The notes under the pieces were generated by a model. That model searched no databases. It was not told where the DNA came from and worked only from the letters and a program-made list of their open reading frames with translations. A stretch of DNA of 6,989 bases. Origin: Granulosicoccaceae bacterium. Its GTDB lineage: Bacteria > Pseudomonadota > Gammaproteobacteria > DAOVJZ01. The stretch covers positions 1 to 6,989 of the forward strand of contig DAOVJZ010000075.1 of NCBI GenBank assembly GCA_030632035.1. Direction: 5' to 3'. The translations under genes and the position numbers were made by a program. Shown one piece after another: positions 1 to 6,905 of this stretch; position 1 is the first letter of the stretch; the number at the start of each line of letters is the position of its first letter.

Positions 1-1
1 A

Positions 2-769
2 ATCAATGCAGATGATGAATTTGGTCAATCATTATTAAAAGAAGTTTCTGATGCTGTTTCCGTTGTTGCCTACAGCCTTTCCGGTAATGCACTCCAAGGG
101 ATAAGTACAATCCGTGCAACGCAGGTAACACTGGATAAAAACGGCATTACAATGCAGGTGGATACGCCCTGGGGAAGTGGTGAATTACATTCATCACTCC
201 TCGGGCGTTTCAATGCAGAAAATTTGTTGGCAAGCCTGTCTTGCTTGCTGGTGATGGGGCTAAAACTGGAGGATGTGCTTGAACGTCTTGCGAAAATCAG
301 CACGGTTCCCGGTCGTATGGAGCGAATCGAGGGTAAAAAAGATCCAATGGTCATTGTTGATTATGCCCATACCCCGGATGCATTGGAACATGTTCTGAAA
401 GCGGCACGCGAACATTGTGCGGGCAAACTCTGGTGTGTATTTGGTTGTGGTGGTGATCGGGATCAGGGCAAGCGTCCCCTGATGGGTGAAGTGGCTGCGA
501 CTCTTTCTGATAATACCATTGTGACAGATGATAATCCTCGTCATGAAGATCCAAAAAAAATTATAAACGGTATTTTGAGTGGTATAGAAAACCGTGACCA
601 TGTTTCTGTCGAACATGATCGCGCTATGGCTATTCGTAGTGCTATTGAACAGGCAGACAAGAATGATCTGGTGCTGATAGCTGGTAAGGGTCATGAAGAT
701 TACCAATTGATAGGTGATGAAAAACGACCTTTCAGTGATCGTGAATATGTAAAAGTGTTACTGGCATGA
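2..769 (+). CDS. murE: MurE, UDP-MurNAc-tripeptide synthetase (meso-DAP-adding), 5'-truncated by window edge
   Basis: Cytoplasmic ATP-dependent ligase that adds meso-diaminopimelate to UDP-MurNAc-L-Ala-D-Glu. Only the C-terminal 255 codons are present, about half of a usual MurE (near 495 residues). The open frame runs in from the left edge, so the N-terminal domain and ATP-binding P-loop lie upstream. Visible family motifs are GRFNAENLLA (203-232), the start of the C-terminal domain with VDYAHTPDAL (356-385), FGCGGDRDQGKRP (440-478), DNPRHED (530-550) and GKGHED (683-700). In E. coli MurE the last two motifs contact the diaminopimelate; DNPR marks the meso-DAP rather than the L-Lys type, so the substrate call is well supported by family knowledge. 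The stop TGA (767-769) overlaps the first ATG of murF. An eight-A run at 553-560 lies just after DNPRHED without breaking the frame. Confidence 0.97.
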   Translation: MNADDEFGQSLLKEVSDAVSVVAYSLSGNALQGISTIRATQVTLDKNGITMQVDTPWGSGELHSSLLGRFNAENLLASLSCLLVMGLKLEDVLERLAKISTVPGRMERIEGKKDPMVIVDYAHTPDALEHVLKAAREHCAGKLWCVFGCGGDRDQGKRPLMGEVAATLSDNTIVTDDNPRHEDPKKIINGILSGIENRDHVSVEHDRAMAIRSAIEQADKNDLVLIAGKGHEDYQLIGDEKRPFSDREYVKVLLA

Positions 770-2160
770 TGATGGCAATGGCAGAGATAAACGAACCCAC
801 ACAAGCAACCATGCTTAAACATTGGCAACTCTCGGAGCTGGCATCGGTTTTGTCTGCGCAGTTGAAAGGCAATGATGTCAGTTTTGACAGCGTTAGTACT
901 GATACACGTGCAATTGATAAAGGTGCACTCTTTATAGCATTGATTGGCCCCAACTTTGATGGACACAATTATGTAGATGAAGCACAACGCCAGGGTGCGG
1001 TTGCATTGTTGGTCAGTAAAGAAGTGGAGTCACCTTTGCCACAGATTATTGTCAAGGACACACAGTTGGCATTGGGACAGTTTGCCGCTGCCTGGCGTGC
1101 CGGTTTTAATATTCCAGTAGTTGGTGTGACCGGTAGCAATGGTAAAACAACAGTAAAAGAAATGATTGCTTCCATTCTTGGACAGCAGGCACCGGTACTG
1201 ATGACTCAGGGTAATTTGAATAATGATATTGGCCTGCCTTTGACCTTATTGAATATGACAACTGAACATCGTTATGCCGTGATTGAAATGGGCGCCAATC
1301 ATGCTGGAGAAATTGATTACCTTACCCAAATCACCAGACCGGATGTGGCAGTGATCACCAATGCGGCCACAGCGCATCTTGAAGGGTTTGGCAGTGTCGA
1401 AGGTGTAGCTCATGCCAAGGGTGAAATTTTTGGTGGATTGACCGCAGAAGGTGTTGGCATTATCAATGCTGATGATGTGTATGCTGATTTGTGGTCAGGC
1501 TTGTTAAGCAATCACAAAATAATTTGCTTTGGACTTGAAAATGAGGCGGACGTGTCAGCAAGCTGGCAGGGTGATACAACGCATAGTGATATTGATATCA
1601 CATTGCCCGGTGGTGAGTTTAAATGTGTATTACATGCTCCCGGAAAACACAATGTGATGAATGCATTGGCAGCAACAGCTACGGCCACGGCGATTGGTAT
1701 TTCCATAGAGCAAATCAAAACCGGACTTGAGAGTTTTGAATCAGTAAAAGGTCGGTTACAAACCAGTACAGGTTATAACGGTGCAGTTGTTATTGATGAT
1801 ACCTATAACGCAAATCCAACTTCATTATCAGCAGCGATCGATGTATTGAGTTCCTGTGGGGGGGAGAAAGTGCTTGTCCTTGGAGATATGGGCGAACTGG
1901 GCAAGGATGCCCAGGCACTTCATGATCGTACTGTTGAATATGCTATTCAGAAAGGTATTCAACAAATTTTCACACTGGGCGAATTGACCACTGCGGCTAT
2001 TAAATCACACCCGGATAACGGCAAGAGTTTTGACAGTGCTGAACAATTGATTGAAGCACTGAAACCAAAACTGGATAAAAATACAACGGTACTGGTCAAG
2101 GGCTCACGTTTCATGCACATGGAAACAGTCGTGCAAGCATTACTGGAGAACAGAAAATAA
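766..2160 (+). CDS. murF: MurF, UDP-MurNAc-tripeptide--D-alanyl-D-alanine ligase
   Basis: Cytoplasmic ligase that adds D-Ala-D-Ala to UDP-MurNAc-tripeptide, the last soluble precursor step. Counting from 766 (464 aa), the ATP-binding P-loop GVTGSNGKTT is at residues 120-129, GNLNND at 149-154 and EMGANHAGE at 174-182. K218 in the HAKGE motif is the likely carbamylated lysine of Mur ligases. GKHNVMNALAA is at 293-303, DDTYNANPTS at 344-353, and VLGDMGELG at 371-379. The start is uncertain. ATGs at 766, 769, 772 and 778 cluster on the murE stop codon, none with a clear Shine-Dalgarno site, so coupled reinitiation is the likeliest route. The E. coli-like N-terminus begins only at M16 (base 811, MLKHWQLSEL), which would give 449 aa, close to the 452 of E. 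coli MurF. I kept 766 because of the overlap. mraY follows one base after the stop. Confidence 0.97.
   Translation: MMMAMAEINEPTQATMLKHWQLSELASVLSAQLKGNDVSFDSVSTDTRAIDKGALFIALIGPNFDGHNYVDEAQRQGAVALLVSKEVESPLPQIIVKDTQLALGQFAAAWRAGFNIPVVGVTGSNGKTTVKEMIASILGQQAPVLMTQGNLNNDIGLPLTLLNMTTEHRYAVIEMGANHAGEIDYLTQITRPDVAVITNAATAHLEGFGSVEGVAHAKGEIFGGLTAEGVGIINADDVYADLWSGLLSNHKIICFGLENEADVSASWQGDTTHSDIDITLPGGEFKCVLHAPGKHNVMNALAATATATAIGISIEQIKTGLESFESVKGRLQTSTGYNGAVVIDDTYNANPTSLSAAIDVLSSCGGEKVLVLGDMGELGKDAQALHDRTVEYAIQKGIQQIFTLGELTTAAIKSHPDNGKSFDSAEQLIEALKPKLDKNTTVLVKGSRFMHMETVVQALLENRK
2145..2150 (+). promoter_or_regulatory. Possible ribosome-binding site of mraY
   Basis: GGAGAA lies inside the last codons of murF, 11 bases before the mraY ATG. 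The spacing is longer than ideal, so this is a weak site. Because mraY begins one base after the murF stop, coupling to murF translation probably helps. Confidence 0.45.
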
Positions 2161-2161
2161 A

Positions 2162-3244
2162 ATGTTTGTTTATCTCTCAGATTATCTGACGCAGTTCCAT
2201 AGTGGATTTAACGTATTCCAGTACATTACATTGCGCGCCATTCTGGGCGCATTAACGGCGCTGGTTTTATCGTTTGTAATCGGTCCTGCCATGATTCGTA
2301 AGTTGAGTTTTCATCAGATCGGACAAACTATAAGACAAGATGGTCCTATCAGTCATTTACCCAAGGCAGGTACACCAACCATGGGTGGGGCATTGATTCT
2401 GGTTGCAATTGGTGTGGCCACCTTGTTATGGGCAGATTTGGATAATCATTATGTCTGGGTGGTACTGATTGTGACTTTCCTGTTTGGGGCGATTGGTTTC
2501 CTGGACGATTACATCAAACTGATACAACGTGATCCAAAAGGCTTGATCCCGCGTTACAAATATCTATTGCAATCTATTGTCGGCCTGGGTGCCGCATTTT
2601 ATTTGTTCGACACTGCAGTTGTGCCGGCAGAGACACAATTGATCGTGCCCTTCTTTAAAAATATTGTGATCGAACTGGGTGCCTTTTATATCGTCCTGAC
2701 TTATTTTGTGATCGTCGGCTCCAGTAATGCCGTGAACCTGACCGATGGACTGGATGGCTTGGCCGTCATGCCTTGCGTATTGGTCAGTGGTGCGCTTGGT
2801 ATCTTTGCCTATGTTGCCGGCAACATCAATTTCGCCAGTTACCTCGCTGTTCCTTATGTCCCTGGTGTGGGTGAACTAGCTGTTTTCTGTGGCGCACTGG
2901 CCGGTGCAGGCCTTGGCTTTCTCTGGTTTAACGCCTATCCGGCACAAGTGTTTATGGGTGACATCGGTGCACTGGCATTGGGTGCTGCATTGGGTATTGT
3001 TGCGGTTGCGGTCAGGCATGAACTCGCATTGGTCATTATGGGTGGCGTGTTTGTGATGGAAACCGTATCAGTGATTTTGCAAGTGGGTTCTTACAAGCTA
3101 ACAGGAAAACGTATTTTTCAGATGGCACCACTGCACCACCATTTTGAATTAAAGGGATGGCCAGAACCGCGTGTGATTGTGCGTTTCTGGATTATTACAG
3201 TAATTCTAGTGTTAATTGGCCTGGCCACATTGAAGATACGTTAG
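2162..3244 (+). CDS. mraY: MraY, phospho-MurNAc-pentapeptide transferase (lipid I synthase)
   Basis: Inner-membrane enzyme that transfers phospho-MurNAc-pentapeptide from UDP to undecaprenyl phosphate, making lipid I. It is 360 aa, the same length as E. coli MraY, and the N-terminus (SGFNVFQYITLRAI, residues 14-27) resembles that protein closely, which fixes the start. Catalytic motifs are present: the aspartate pair D115-D116 in FLDDYIK, NLTDGLDGL at 192-200, D267 in FMGDIG, and the triple histidine H325-H327 in APLHHHFE. About ten hydrophobic segments are visible, including roughly 23-42, 75-90, 97-114, 133-150, 170-188, 262-284, 287-308 and 338-358, as expected for this polytopic family. 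It starts one base after the murF stop. The stretch around 2881-2940 is richer in G+C (34 of 60) than sampled ftsW sequence (23 of 60 at 4801-4860), a modest difference that I do not read as transfer. Confidence 0.98.
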   Translation: MFVYLSDYLTQFHSGFNVFQYITLRAILGALTALVLSFVIGPAMIRKLSFHQIGQTIRQDGPISHLPKAGTPTMGGALILVAIGVATLLWADLDNHYVWVVLIVTFLFGAIGFLDDYIKLIQRDPKGLIPRYKYLLQSIVGLGAAFYLFDTAVVPAETQLIVPFFKNIVIELGAFYIVLTYFVIVGSSNAVNLTDGLDGLAVMPCVLVSGALGIFAYVAGNINFASYLAVPYVPGVGELAVFCGALAGAGLGFLWFNAYPAQVFMGDIGALALGAALGIVAVAVRHELALVIMGGVFVMETVSVILQVGSYKLTGKRIFQMAPLHHHFELKGWPEPRVIVRFWIITVILVLIGLATLKIR

Positions 3245-3279
3245 GAACTTATGGTAACGGCATTGATGGCAAGCGATAA

Positions 3280-3292
3280 AGGAGAAACAGGA
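3280..3292 (+). promoter_or_regulatory. Ribosome-binding region deciding the murD start
   Basis: Two purine-rich Shine-Dalgarno-like stretches occur here: AGGAG at 3280-3284 and AGGA at 3289-3292. The second is six bases before the ATG at 3299, which favours that start over the ATG at 3251. Confidence 0.55.
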
Positions 3293-3298
3293 CAAACC

Positions 3299-4636
3299 AT
3301 GTTTGATCCAGATAGACAAACACTGGTTGTTGGTCTTGGTAATACTGGTTTGTCATGCGTACGTTTTCTTGCCAGCAAGGGTGTACCTGTAGCGATTGTT
3401 GATAGTCGAGATAACCCACCGAAACTGGAAATATTACGAGAGGAGTTACCGGATGTTGCCGTCTTTGTCGGTGGTTTTAGTGAAGAAGCGTTTGCTTCTG
3501 CTGAACAACTTATCGTAAGTCCAGGCGTGTCTCTAAAAGAATCTGCTATTCAAATGGCAAGTGGACGTGGTTTATCTGTAATGGGTGATATTGAACTGTT
3601 TGCTTACTATGCCAAGGCTCCCGTTATTGCCATTACGGGTACCAATGGTAAGAGTACAGTCACATCACTGGTTGGATTAATGGTGGAGCAGTCAGGTAAA
3701 GAAGTGCGAGTAGGTGGCAATATTGGAAAACCGGCACTCGAATTGCTTGAAGAAAATAATGAACCTGATTTTTACGTACTTGAGCTATCCAGTTTTCAGT
3801 TAGAAACCACCCACAGTTTAAATGCAACTGTGGCCACAGTGTTGAATATTGCTCCTGATCATATGGATCGCTATGACAGTATTCAGGATTACATTGTGAC
3901 TAAACAACATGTGTATAACGGTGATGGTGTCATGGTGATTAATCGTGATGATGTGGCTGTAGTTGCACTGACTAATGCTAATCGAAACACAGTTCGTTTT
4001 GGTCTGGATGAACCAGTGGCGGGGGAGTTTGGGCTGCGTAATGTGGAGGATCAGATCTGGCTTGCTCTGGGTGATGATAATCTTATTAATACAAATGAAT
4101 TAAAAATATGTGGCAAACATAATTTTGCCAACGCACTGGCGGCACTTGCTATTAGCCATAGTATCGGTTGTTCAAAGAATGCCATGCTGGATGTGTTACA
4201 TCGATTTACCGGTTTACCTCATCGCATGCAGTGGGTGGTCAGGAAAAACAATGTGGTCTGGTTTAACGATTCAAAAGGCACTAATCCGGGAGCAACTGTT
4301 GCTGCATTGAATGGTACAAATGAAAAGGTGGTATTGATTGCTGGCGGTGATGGGAAAGATGCTGATTTTACACCACTGCGGGAAGCGGTAACTGGACACT
4401 GTCGTGCTGTTGTTTTGATCGGACGTGATGCGCCACAGATTGAAAAAATATTGTCAGGTCTGATCACAATGGTTAATGCTGATGATATGAAGGATGCAGT
4501 ACACAAGGCCAGTGAACTGGCACAATCGGGTGACGTGGTGCTGTTGTCTCCGGCTTGTGCGAGTTTCGATATGTTTACTGATTATCAGGCTCGAGGTAAT
4601 GCCTTTATAAATGCTGTGCAGGAGTTGCCACAATGA
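3299..4636 (+). CDS. murD: MurD, UDP-MurNAc-L-alanine--D-glutamate ligase
   Basis: Cytoplasmic ATP-dependent ligase that adds D-glutamate to UDP-MurNAc-L-Ala. With the start at 3299 it is 445 aa (E. coli 438). The N-terminal Rossmann-like UDP-binding domain opens with LVVGLGNTGLS (residues 9-19). The P-loop GTNGKST is at 114-120, LELSSFQLETT at 161-171, DHMDRY at 187-192, and K202 is the likely carbamylated lysine (K198 in E. coli). GKHNFANALAA at 272-282 and LPHRM at 306-310 lead into the C-terminal domain, which has NDSKGTNPGAT (323-333), GGDGKDADF (349-357) and SPACASFDMF (417-426). I chose 3299 because it matches the family N-terminus and has AGGA six bases upstream. An in-frame ATG at 3251, with AGGA four bases before it, would add 16 residues that have no counterpart in E. 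coli MurD. The stop overlaps the ftsW start. Confidence 0.97.
   Translation: MFDPDRQTLVVGLGNTGLSCVRFLASKGVPVAIVDSRDNPPKLEILREELPDVAVFVGGFSEEAFASAEQLIVSPGVSLKESAIQMASGRGLSVMGDIELFAYYAKAPVIAITGTNGKSTVTSLVGLMVEQSGKEVRVGGNIGKPALELLEENNEPDFYVLELSSFQLETTHSLNATVATVLNIAPDHMDRYDSIQDYIVTKQHVYNGDGVMVINRDDVAVVALTNANRNTVRFGLDEPVAGEFGLRNVEDQIWLALGDDNLINTNELKICGKHNFANALAALAISHSIGCSKNAMLDVLHRFTGLPHRMQWVVRKNNVVWFNDSKGTNPGATVAALNGTNEKVVLIAGGDGKDADFTPLREAVTGHCRAVVLIGRDAPQIEKILSGLITMVNADDMKDAVHKASELAQSGDVVLLSPACASFDMFTDYQARGNAFINAVQELPQ
4620..4624 (+). promoter_or_regulatory. Ribosome-binding site of ftsW
   Basis: AGGAG lies within the last murD codons, eight bases before the ftsW ATG at 4633. Motif and spacing are close to ideal, and they support the ATGA-overlapping start. 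Confidence 0.75.
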
Positions 4637-5829
4637 GAAAGCACAGCAGACAAAATACTATGACAGCAGAGGAAACCAGTCGAATTGATATTTATTTATT
4701 GGGTGCGACACTGATTTTGCTTGCCCTGGGTCTGGTTATGGTGGCATCAGCTTCTATTTCAGTTGCTGATCAAAAAACGGGTCAACCCTTTTATTATTTA
4801 TTCAGACAAGGTGCTTATGTTGGTCTGGGTTTGATTTGTGCTTTTATTGCCTCAACATTTCCGGTTTATTTCTGGCAAGAACATGGCTCCAAACTGTTGA
4901 TCATGGGTGTTGTGTTATTGGTCATGGTACTGATTCCCGGGATTGGACATAAAGTAAATGGCAGTATTCGCTGGATTGGTCTGGGCTTGTTTAATCTGCA
5001 ACCTTCAGAATTAGTGAAGCTATTTGTTGTAATTTATTTACCGGGTTATCTGATGCGACATAGTAAGGAAGTGCAAACATCGTTGAGTGGGTTAATTAAA
5101 CCGATGTTGATATTGCTTCTTATCTGCGCATTGTTATTGCTGGAACCGGATTTTGGTGCCGCTGCGGTAATCCTGATGACAGGGTTAGGTGTTATGTTTA
5201 TGGGTGGTGTGCGTTTGTGGCAATTCAGTTTGTTTATGACAGGTATTCTGATTGTACTTGCTGGTCTGGCCTTGTCATCACCATACCGTGTAGATCGTCT
5301 GACTTCTTTTATGAACCCATGGGCAGATCCTTTTAATAGTGGTTTTCAGTTAACACAGGCATTGATAGCCTTTGGCCGAGGTGATTTTGCTGGCGTCGGT
5401 CTGGGTGACAGTATGCAGAAATTATTTTATCTGCCGGAGGCGCATACCGATTTTCTGTTTGCAATCATGGCTGAAGAGCTTGGATTCATGAGTACCTTAT
5501 TTGTGATTGGTTTGTTTGTGTTGATCGTGTGGCGCAGTTTCAGGATTGGTCAATTAGCCGAACAACAGGAAAAAATATTCTCTGCTTTTCTGGCTTACGG
5601 TATTGGTTTGTGGTTAGGCATTCAGGCATTCGTTAATATTGGTGTGAACATGGGCATGTTACCTACCAAAGGACTGACCTTGCCACTCATGAGTTACGGT
5701 GGTTCCAGTATTGTGGTGACTTGTGTCGCTATTGCGATTCTTTTACGTATCCATTTTGAATTACACACATCCGGTGCGCGTCGCCGTAAATCAAAACAAC
5801 AAACATCTACATGGGGGTGGGCATCGTGA
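4633..5829 (+). CDS. ftsW: FtsW, septal SEDS-family peptidoglycan glycosyltransferase
   Basis: Inner-membrane SEDS protein that polymerises lipid II at the division septum together with the transpeptidase FtsI. It has 398 aa (E. coli 414) with a short charged N-terminus and about ten hydrophobic segments, for example near 18-40, 57-77, 86-103, 154-170, 172-191, 197-215, 281-300 and 353-372. Family motifs are GSIRWIG (110-116), QPSELVK (123-129), EPDFG (171-175), the LPEAHTDFLFA loop (267-277) whose D273 corresponds to the catalytic aspartate of SEDS enzymes, and PTKGLTLPLMSYGGSS (344-359). The position between murD and murG identifies FtsW rather than its paralogue RodA. The ATG overlaps the murD stop as ATGA and has AGGAG eight bases upstream, so this start is preferred to the in-frame ATG at 4660. 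The C-terminus is basic (RRRKSK), as expected for a cytoplasmic tail. Confidence 0.97.
   Translation: MRKHSRQNTMTAEETSRIDIYLLGATLILLALGLVMVASASISVADQKTGQPFYYLFRQGAYVGLGLICAFIASTFPVYFWQEHGSKLLIMGVVLLVMVLIPGIGHKVNGSIRWIGLGLFNLQPSELVKLFVVIYLPGYLMRHSKEVQTSLSGLIKPMLILLLICALLLLEPDFGAAAVILMTGLGVMFMGGVRLWQFSLFMTGILIVLAGLALSSPYRVDRLTSFMNPWADPFNSGFQLTQALIAFGRGDFAGVGLGDSMQKLFYLPEAHTDFLFAIMAEELGFMSTLFVIGLFVLIVWRSFRIGQLAEQQEKIFSAFLAYGIGLWLGIQAFVNIGVNMGMLPTKGLTLPLMSYGGSSIVVTCVAIAILLRIHFELHTSGARRRKSKQQTSTWGWAS
5813..5819 (+). promoter_or_regulatory. G-rich ribosome-binding site of murG
   Basis: GGGGGTG can pair with the CACCUCC part of the 16S rRNA anti-Shine-Dalgarno sequence, with one G-U wobble, and ends six bases before the GTG at 5826. 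It lies in the last ftsW codons and decides for the GTG start of murG. Confidence 0.65.
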
Positions 5830-6905
5830 GTAGCGGGCGCATCCTTATTATGGCGGGTGGTACAGGGGGGCATGTGTTTCCTGCATTGGCCGTGGCTGAG
5901 GAATTGCGCAGTCGCAATATCGAAGTGATCTGGATGGGTACACGTAAAGGGCTGGAAGCAGAAGTGATCCCCAAAGCCGGTATTCCTATTACATGGATTT
6001 CCGTGGGTGGATTACGTGGCAAAGGCATTATGCGTAAGATTGTTGCACCGTTTGTTTTAACGTGGGCAGTTTTGCAGGCACTGTTTGTGTTCATACGCTA
6101 TCGTCCGAGTGTCGTGTTAGGTATGGGTGGTTTTGCAGCCGGTCCCGGTGGGCTGGTGGCCTGTTTGTTACGCCGACCCTTGGTGGTTCATGAACAGAAT
6201 GCCGTTGCCGGATTCACTAATCGCTTATTGTCACGTTGTGCAACCTGTATTCTGGAAGCCTTCCCCAATACATTTGTGAAAGATAAAAAGGTGCTTTATA
6301 CCGGTAACCCGGTACGTGCCAATATTGCAGGTATTAGCAGCCCGGAAGAAAGATTCAGTAACCATGATGGTGGCTTGCATTTACTGGTGCTGGGCGGTAG
6401 TCAGGGTGCTATGGCATTGAACGAAGTGGTACCAAAAACACTGGCTGGTATGGGTGCAGATATGCGTCCTGAAGTATGGCATCAGGCGGGAACTCGTCAT
6501 ATTGAAGAAACACGTAGCCTTTATAAAGAATCGACTGTGGAAGCACGTGTTGATGCCTTCATTGATAACATGGCCGAGGCCTATGAATGGGCCGATCTGG
6601 TTTTGTGCCGTGCCGGTGCGCTCACCATTGCCGAACTCACTGCTATTGGTATGCCTGCCGTACTGGTTCCATTCCCACATGCCGTAGATGATCATCAAAC
6701 ACATAATGCTGAATACATGGCCAAGGCGGGTGGTGCGATTCTGATCCCACAAGAAGAATTATCTGCTGATCGTCTTACCAATGTGCTGAGTGATTTTTAT
6801 GGCAAGCGTAATCAATTATTGATCATGGCGCATGCCGCGCATAGTTTGGCCAGACCTCAAGCCACACGAGCAGTAGCAGAAGTTTGTCTGGGGGTAGCGA
6901 AATGA
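5826..6905 (+). CDS. murG: MurG, UDP-GlcNAc:lipid I N-acetylglucosaminyltransferase (lipid II synthase), GTG start
   Basis: Membrane-associated GT-B glycosyltransferase on the cytoplasmic face that adds GlcNAc to lipid I, making lipid II. From the GTG at 5826 it is 359 aa (E. coli 355). The N-terminal domain has the glycine-rich loop GGTGGHVFP (residues 11-19), GGLRGKG (61-67), GMGGFAAGPGG (99-109) and HEQNAVAG (122-129). The C-terminal UDP-GlcNAc-binding domain has GGSQGA (190-195), RAGALTIAEL (262-271, E270 being the likely ribose-binding glutamate) and PFPHAVDDHQTHNA (282-295). The GTG overlaps the ftsW stop as GTGA, sits six bases after a strong Shine-Dalgarno-like GGGGGTG, and puts the N-terminus in line with E. 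coli MurG. The in-frame ATG at 5811 would add five residues and lies at the edge of that ribosome-binding site, so it is less likely. Confidence 0.97.
   Translation: MSSGRILIMAGGTGGHVFPALAVAEELRSRNIEVIWMGTRKGLEAEVIPKAGIPITWISVGGLRGKGIMRKIVAPFVLTWAVLQALFVFIRYRPSVVLGMGGFAAGPGGLVACLLRRPLVVHEQNAVAGFTNRLLSRCATCILEAFPNTFVKDKKVLYTGNPVRANIAGISSPEERFSNHDGGLHLLVLGGSQGAMALNEVVPKTLAGMGADMRPEVWHQAGTRHIEETRSLYKESTVEARVDAFIDNMAEAYEWADLVLCRAGALTIAELTAIGMPAVLVPFPHAVDDHQTHNAEYMAKAGGAILIPQEELSADRLTNVLSDFYGKRNQLLIMAHAAHSLARPQATRAVAEVCLGVAK
6890..6895 (+). promoter_or_regulatory. G-rich ribosome-binding site of the putative murC
   Basis: GGGGGT in the last murG codons ends six bases before the ATG at 6902. It has the same form and spacing as the murG site, which supports the ATGA-overlapping start of the gene at the right edge. 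Confidence 0.6.

Noticed and set aside
260..706. Antisense open frame of 148 codons opposite murE
   Set aside because: It lies wholly within a clearly identified murE, has no recognisable motif, and its composition looks like a reverse-frame shadow.
884..889. TTGACA, a perfect -35-like hexamer inside murF
   Set aside because: No acceptable -10 hexamer lies about 17 bases downstream, and it falls in conserved coding sequence; a chance match.
3230..3255. Weak promoter-like pair (TTGAAG and TATGGT) before murD
   Set aside because: The spacing is only 14 bases and both boxes are poor, so I do not call a promoter.
3245..3298. Possible terminator or attenuator in the mraY-murD spacer
   Set aside because: No inverted repeat followed by a T run can be seen.
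6381..6752. Antisense open frame of 123 codons opposite murG
   Set aside because: It is covered by the conserved C-terminal domain of MurG on the + strand and shows no protein-family features or start signals.
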